Source: Pirellulales bacterium (GTDB lineage: Bacteria > Planctomycetota > Planctomycetia > Pirellulales > Thermoguttaceae). From it: DNA of 6,588 nucleotides. Made by a program: the position numbers and the translations under genes. The stretch covers positions 1-6,588 of the forward strand of contig JAUWWA010000103.1 of the NCBI GenBank assembly GCA_030617125.1, read 5' to 3'. The notes under the pieces are model-generated. The model made no database searches, was not told the DNA's origin, and was given only the letters and a program-made list of their open reading frames with translations. This document shows, piece after piece, positions 5,359-6,588 of this stretch (position 1 is its first letter; the number at the start of each line of letters is the position of its first letter).

Positions 5359-5559
5359 CTAGCCGCCCAGGAGCAAGCGATTACGTCGGGCGCGGCGTTC
5401 GGCACGCAGGCGGGCACAGCGTTTGGTCTCACTCGGCTTTTCGTAGTGCTCTCTGCGGCGCACTTCCCTCTTGAGCCCGCTTCGCTCGACCAGCTTGCGG
5501 AAACGGCGTACCGCCTCTTGGATCGATTCGCGCTCGCGCAACGTGATCTTGATGGCCAC
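5359..5559 (-). CDS. rpsU: 30S ribosomal protein bS21
   Basis: bS21 is a small basic protein of the 30S platform that acts near the anti-Shine-Dalgarno end of 16S rRNA during initiation. The 66-residue product shows the family pattern from the first residue. It begins [20 protein letters not shown], followed by [24 protein letters not shown]. It ends in a stretch very rich in Arg, Ala and Lys, as usual (family about 60-70 residues). The start codon is GTG at 5559, fixed by the conserved N-terminus and by an AGGAGG 5 bases away. It is transcribed away from the 103-aa gene and towards the coiled-coil hypothetical. A short run of T (minus strand, about 5336-5340) lies downstream, but I could not pair a good stem in front of it. 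Confidence 0.97.
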   Translation of the reverse strand: MAIKITLRERESIQEAVRRFRKLVERSGLKREVRRREHYEKPSETKRCARLRAERRARRNRLLLGG

Positions 5560-5564
5560 ACAGT

Positions 5565-5570
5565 CCTCCT
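5565..5570 (-). promoter_or_regulatory. Strong Shine-Dalgarno of rpsU
   Basis: A perfect AGGAGG on the minus strand lies 5 bases before the GTG start codon. It is the strongest ribosome binding site in the window; most other genes here have weak ones. Confidence 0.85.
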
Positions 5571-5603
5571 CTCGCTACGACCACGTCCGGCGCCGGCACG
5601 GTT

Positions 5604-5609
5604 AGAATA
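5604..5609 (-). promoter_or_regulatory. Candidate -10 box for rpsU
   Basis: TATTCT on the minus strand would give a start near 5597 and a leader of about 38 bases. The hexamer at the -35 distance (TGCCAA) is poor, so this is tentative. Confidence 0.3.
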
Positions 5610-5733
5610 GCCGCAGGCCTTGCAGTTTGGCATGAGACGTCCGGGAAGAAACGAAGCGCGATGCCCGACAGTCCACTGACGCCCCCGGTGGTCCACGCCA
5701 GCCCATCCTTGTATGATAATGTAGACTGAGTCC

Positions 5734-5766
5734 GGGCTTCAAGCCCCCCCGACTGGTTGGGGGGGC
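5734..5766. repeat. Two adjacent inverted repeats with a C7/G7 stem
   Basis: GGGCT/AGCCC (5734-5738 with 5742-5746) partly overlaps a perfect eight-pair stem, GCCCCCCC (5743-5750) with GGGGGGGC (5759-5766) around the loop GACTGGTT. The two hairpins share AGCCC bases and so are mutually exclusive. No T-run follows on either strand. The element could be a terminator-like or repeat-derived structure. Confidence 0.55.
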
Positions 5767-5864
5767 AGCATGGCAGGGGCCGCTTGTTCGGTAGCCCCCA
5801 ACAATGCTGACGACTCCGCCAGTCGCTGTCGAGGCGGCCGCGACATCGTGCATGAAAGAGTAGT

Positions 5865-6176
5865 ATGTCAGAGAACCACGCCGCAAGGGAAACCGCTAAC
5901 GAACAGGCTGCACAGATGCGGGCGTGGGGAAGCGTGGGCAGAGTGGCGGACGATGCCCTTACCGCCCTCGAAACCGGCAACGCGAGACAGGTTCATGAGC
6001 ATCTCAAACTTATTCACGATGTCGCCACCCAAAAAGCTAGGCACATGCGGACGTGGAGAAAAATGGTCTGGCTGGCCGAAGACGCCCTCAGTGCCATCAA
6101 TGCGGGAAACGAGAAGATGGTCCGCGAGTATCTCGTAGCCATTCGGGCCGTCGCTCAATGTGCCCAGGAAGCGTGA
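5865..6176 (+). CDS. Hypothetical protein made of two 43-residue repeats
   Basis: I do not recognise this 103-residue protein. It is soluble, helix-rich and has an ungapped internal duplication with a period of 43 residues: 18-54 aligns with 61-97. Shared residues include MR-x-W at the unit start, A-x-D-A-L-x-A, GN, V-x-E-x-L, and I-x-x-V-A at the unit end; I count 16 identities in 37. Each unit probably forms a helical hairpin. The unit starts are also similar at DNA level (ATGCGG and TGG shared), so the duplication seems real rather than convergent. The ATG at 5865 follows only a weak purine stretch (AAAGAG). The next gene on the same strand starts 35 bases after the stop, so the two probably form a small operon. 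Confidence 0.65.
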   Translation: MSENHAARETANEQAAQMRAWGSVGRVADDALTALETGNARQVHEHLKLIHDVATQKARHMRTWRKMVWLAEDALSAINAGNEKMVREYLVAIRAVAQCAQEA

Positions 6177-6211
6177 GGCAACGCCCTTCCCCCAACCAAG
6201 AGGGTAACGCG

Positions 6212-6418
6212 ATGCAACAATACACGATCCTTTGTGAAGCCACCGTCCACCTGACCGCCGAAGCCGACAGTCCAGAGGAAGCCCTCAAGGTCTGGCAGCG
6301 CTGGCGCTCGCAGTGCGACCACGTTCCCATCGACAATGATGCCGTGGTGATTCTGGCCGACAGTTCGCCACGGGTGCTCGACAGCAACATGAAAGTGGTC
6401 CACGGTGAGAAGAACTGA
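6212..6418 (+). CDS. Hypothetical small protein (68 aa)
   Basis: I do not recognise this protein. GAGGG (6200-6204) lies 7 bases before ATG 6212, a good ribosome binding site that fixes the start. The product starts with a beta strand (MQQYTILCEATVHLTAEA). It has the pattern A-x-S-P-E-E-A-L followed by a helix (KVWQRWRSQ), a layout seen in many small accessory proteins in which a strand leads into an SPEEA helix. The C-terminal half continues with short strands (AVVILAD). No signal peptide or membrane segment is present. It probably belongs with the 103-aa gene just upstream. Its stop overlaps the open frame of the solute-binding protein fragment that follows. Confidence 0.6.
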   Translation: MQQYTILCEATVHLTAEADSPEEALKVWQRWRSQCDHVPIDNDAVVILADSSPRVLDSNMKVVHGEKN

Positions 6419-6588
6419 AACGGCTTATCATGCCGGGCGGCTGGGCGTCGTTTCGGCCAAATCGGCCCATCCGGAAGCGGCGTGGCAGTTGCTGTTTTGG
6501 CTTTCGGGCGAGCCGTTCAGCCCGGACGTGTGTGGCGGAAGTCCGGCCGTGACGCTTTTCCGCCGGTCGCATACGCAGAAGCCCCGGG
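6405..6588 (+). pseudogene. C-terminal fragment of an extracellular solute-binding protein, runs off the window
   Basis: From a GTG at 6405 a frame stays open to the last base. From about codon 6 on it reads like the end of an ABC-transporter solute-binding protein of the planctomycete type: HAGRLGVVSAKSAHPEAAWQ, then LLFWLSGEPFSPDV, then SPAVTLFRRSHTQKP. These match my memory of the conserved tail (G-R-L-G-V-V, HP-x-A-A, L-x-W-L-S-G, SPA-x-T-L-F-R-x-S). Some 300 or more residues that should come before it are absent: the frame has a stop at 6390-6392 and the preceding DNA is the 68-aa gene. It is therefore either a truncated remnant or the 3' end of a gene interrupted by the two small genes. 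Without the sequence to the right I cannot see its end. Confidence 0.5.

Larger units (their letters stand above)
5560..5864. other. Gene-free divergent region between rpsU and the 103-aa gene
   Basis: About 305 bases. On the minus strand it holds the rpsU Shine-Dalgarno and a weak -10. On the plus strand TATGATAAT at 5712-5720 is the only promoter-like -10 before the 103-aa gene and lacks a visible -35. A GC-rich hairpin lies at 5743-5766. I found no convincing reading frame or recognisable RNA gene; the frames that cross it have unnatural Arg/Pro-rich or stop-limited products. Confidence 0.5.

Noticed and set aside
5328..5696. Longer minus-strand frame overlapping rpsU
   Set aside because: The bS21 reading frame with AGGAGG and conserved N-terminus occupies the region; this frame is Arg/Ser-rich shadow.
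5770..6138. 122-codon plus-strand frame overlapping the 103-aa gene
   Set aside because: It is a shifted reading of the 43-residue repeat gene; the repeat alignment is coherent only in the 5865 frame.

Overview
The window reads as chromosomal DNA from a diderm, high-GC bacterium, most likely a planctomycete of the Pirellulales type. The reasons are a lipid A pathway that uses LpxI instead of LpxH, a bS21 protein of the planctomycete style, many short lineage-specific hypotheticals, and a prepilin-peptidase-like protein with an unusual active site. The taxonomic call is inference from protein style, not from a marker gene.

Layout. Positions 18-2152 (+) hold two lipid A genes: lpxD (UDP-3-O-acylglucosamine N-acyltransferase) and lpxI (UDP-2,3-diacylglucosamine pyrophosphatase), separated by a compact palindromic element at 1109-1192. 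Converging on lpxI, with only 7 bases between stop codons, is a minus-strand chain at 2784-2160. It consists of a 45-codon reading frame that looks like the N-terminal stub of a LOG-family gene, then a 79-aa putative antitoxin, then an 84-aa RelE/ParE-like toxin. Each is joined to the next by a 4-base ATGA overlap. Upstream of these on the minus strand are a membrane protein of the prepilin peptidase family (3694-2795), whose second catalytic aspartate motif is not visible, and a 36-aa lipoprotein-like peptide (3870-3760).

After a divergent promoter region (about 3871-4117), the plus strand carries a DUF374 acyltransferase (4118-4867, TTG start). DUF374 includes the late lipid A acyltransferase LpxJ, so with lpxD and lpxI the window may hold three lipid A steps. 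Converging on it is a minus-strand pair: rpsU (5559-5361, strong Shine-Dalgarno, GTG start) and, downstream, a coiled-coil hypothetical of about 121 aa. A gene-free stretch of about 300 bases (5560-5864) holds the rpsU leader and a GC-rich hairpin.

The right end (+) has two small unrecognised genes (5865-6176, built from two copies of a 43-residue unit, and 6212-6418). They are followed by an open frame that resembles the C-terminal end of an extracellular solute-binding protein without its N-terminal part, running off the window.

The most interesting items are the toxin-antitoxin pair abutting a truncated gene, the degenerate prepilin peptidase active site, the DUF374 enzyme as a candidate lipid A late acyltransferase, the tandem-duplicated small protein beside a truncated solute-binding gene, and the palindromic element between lpxD and lpxI. 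I saw no CRISPR array, tRNA, rRNA or insertion sequence.
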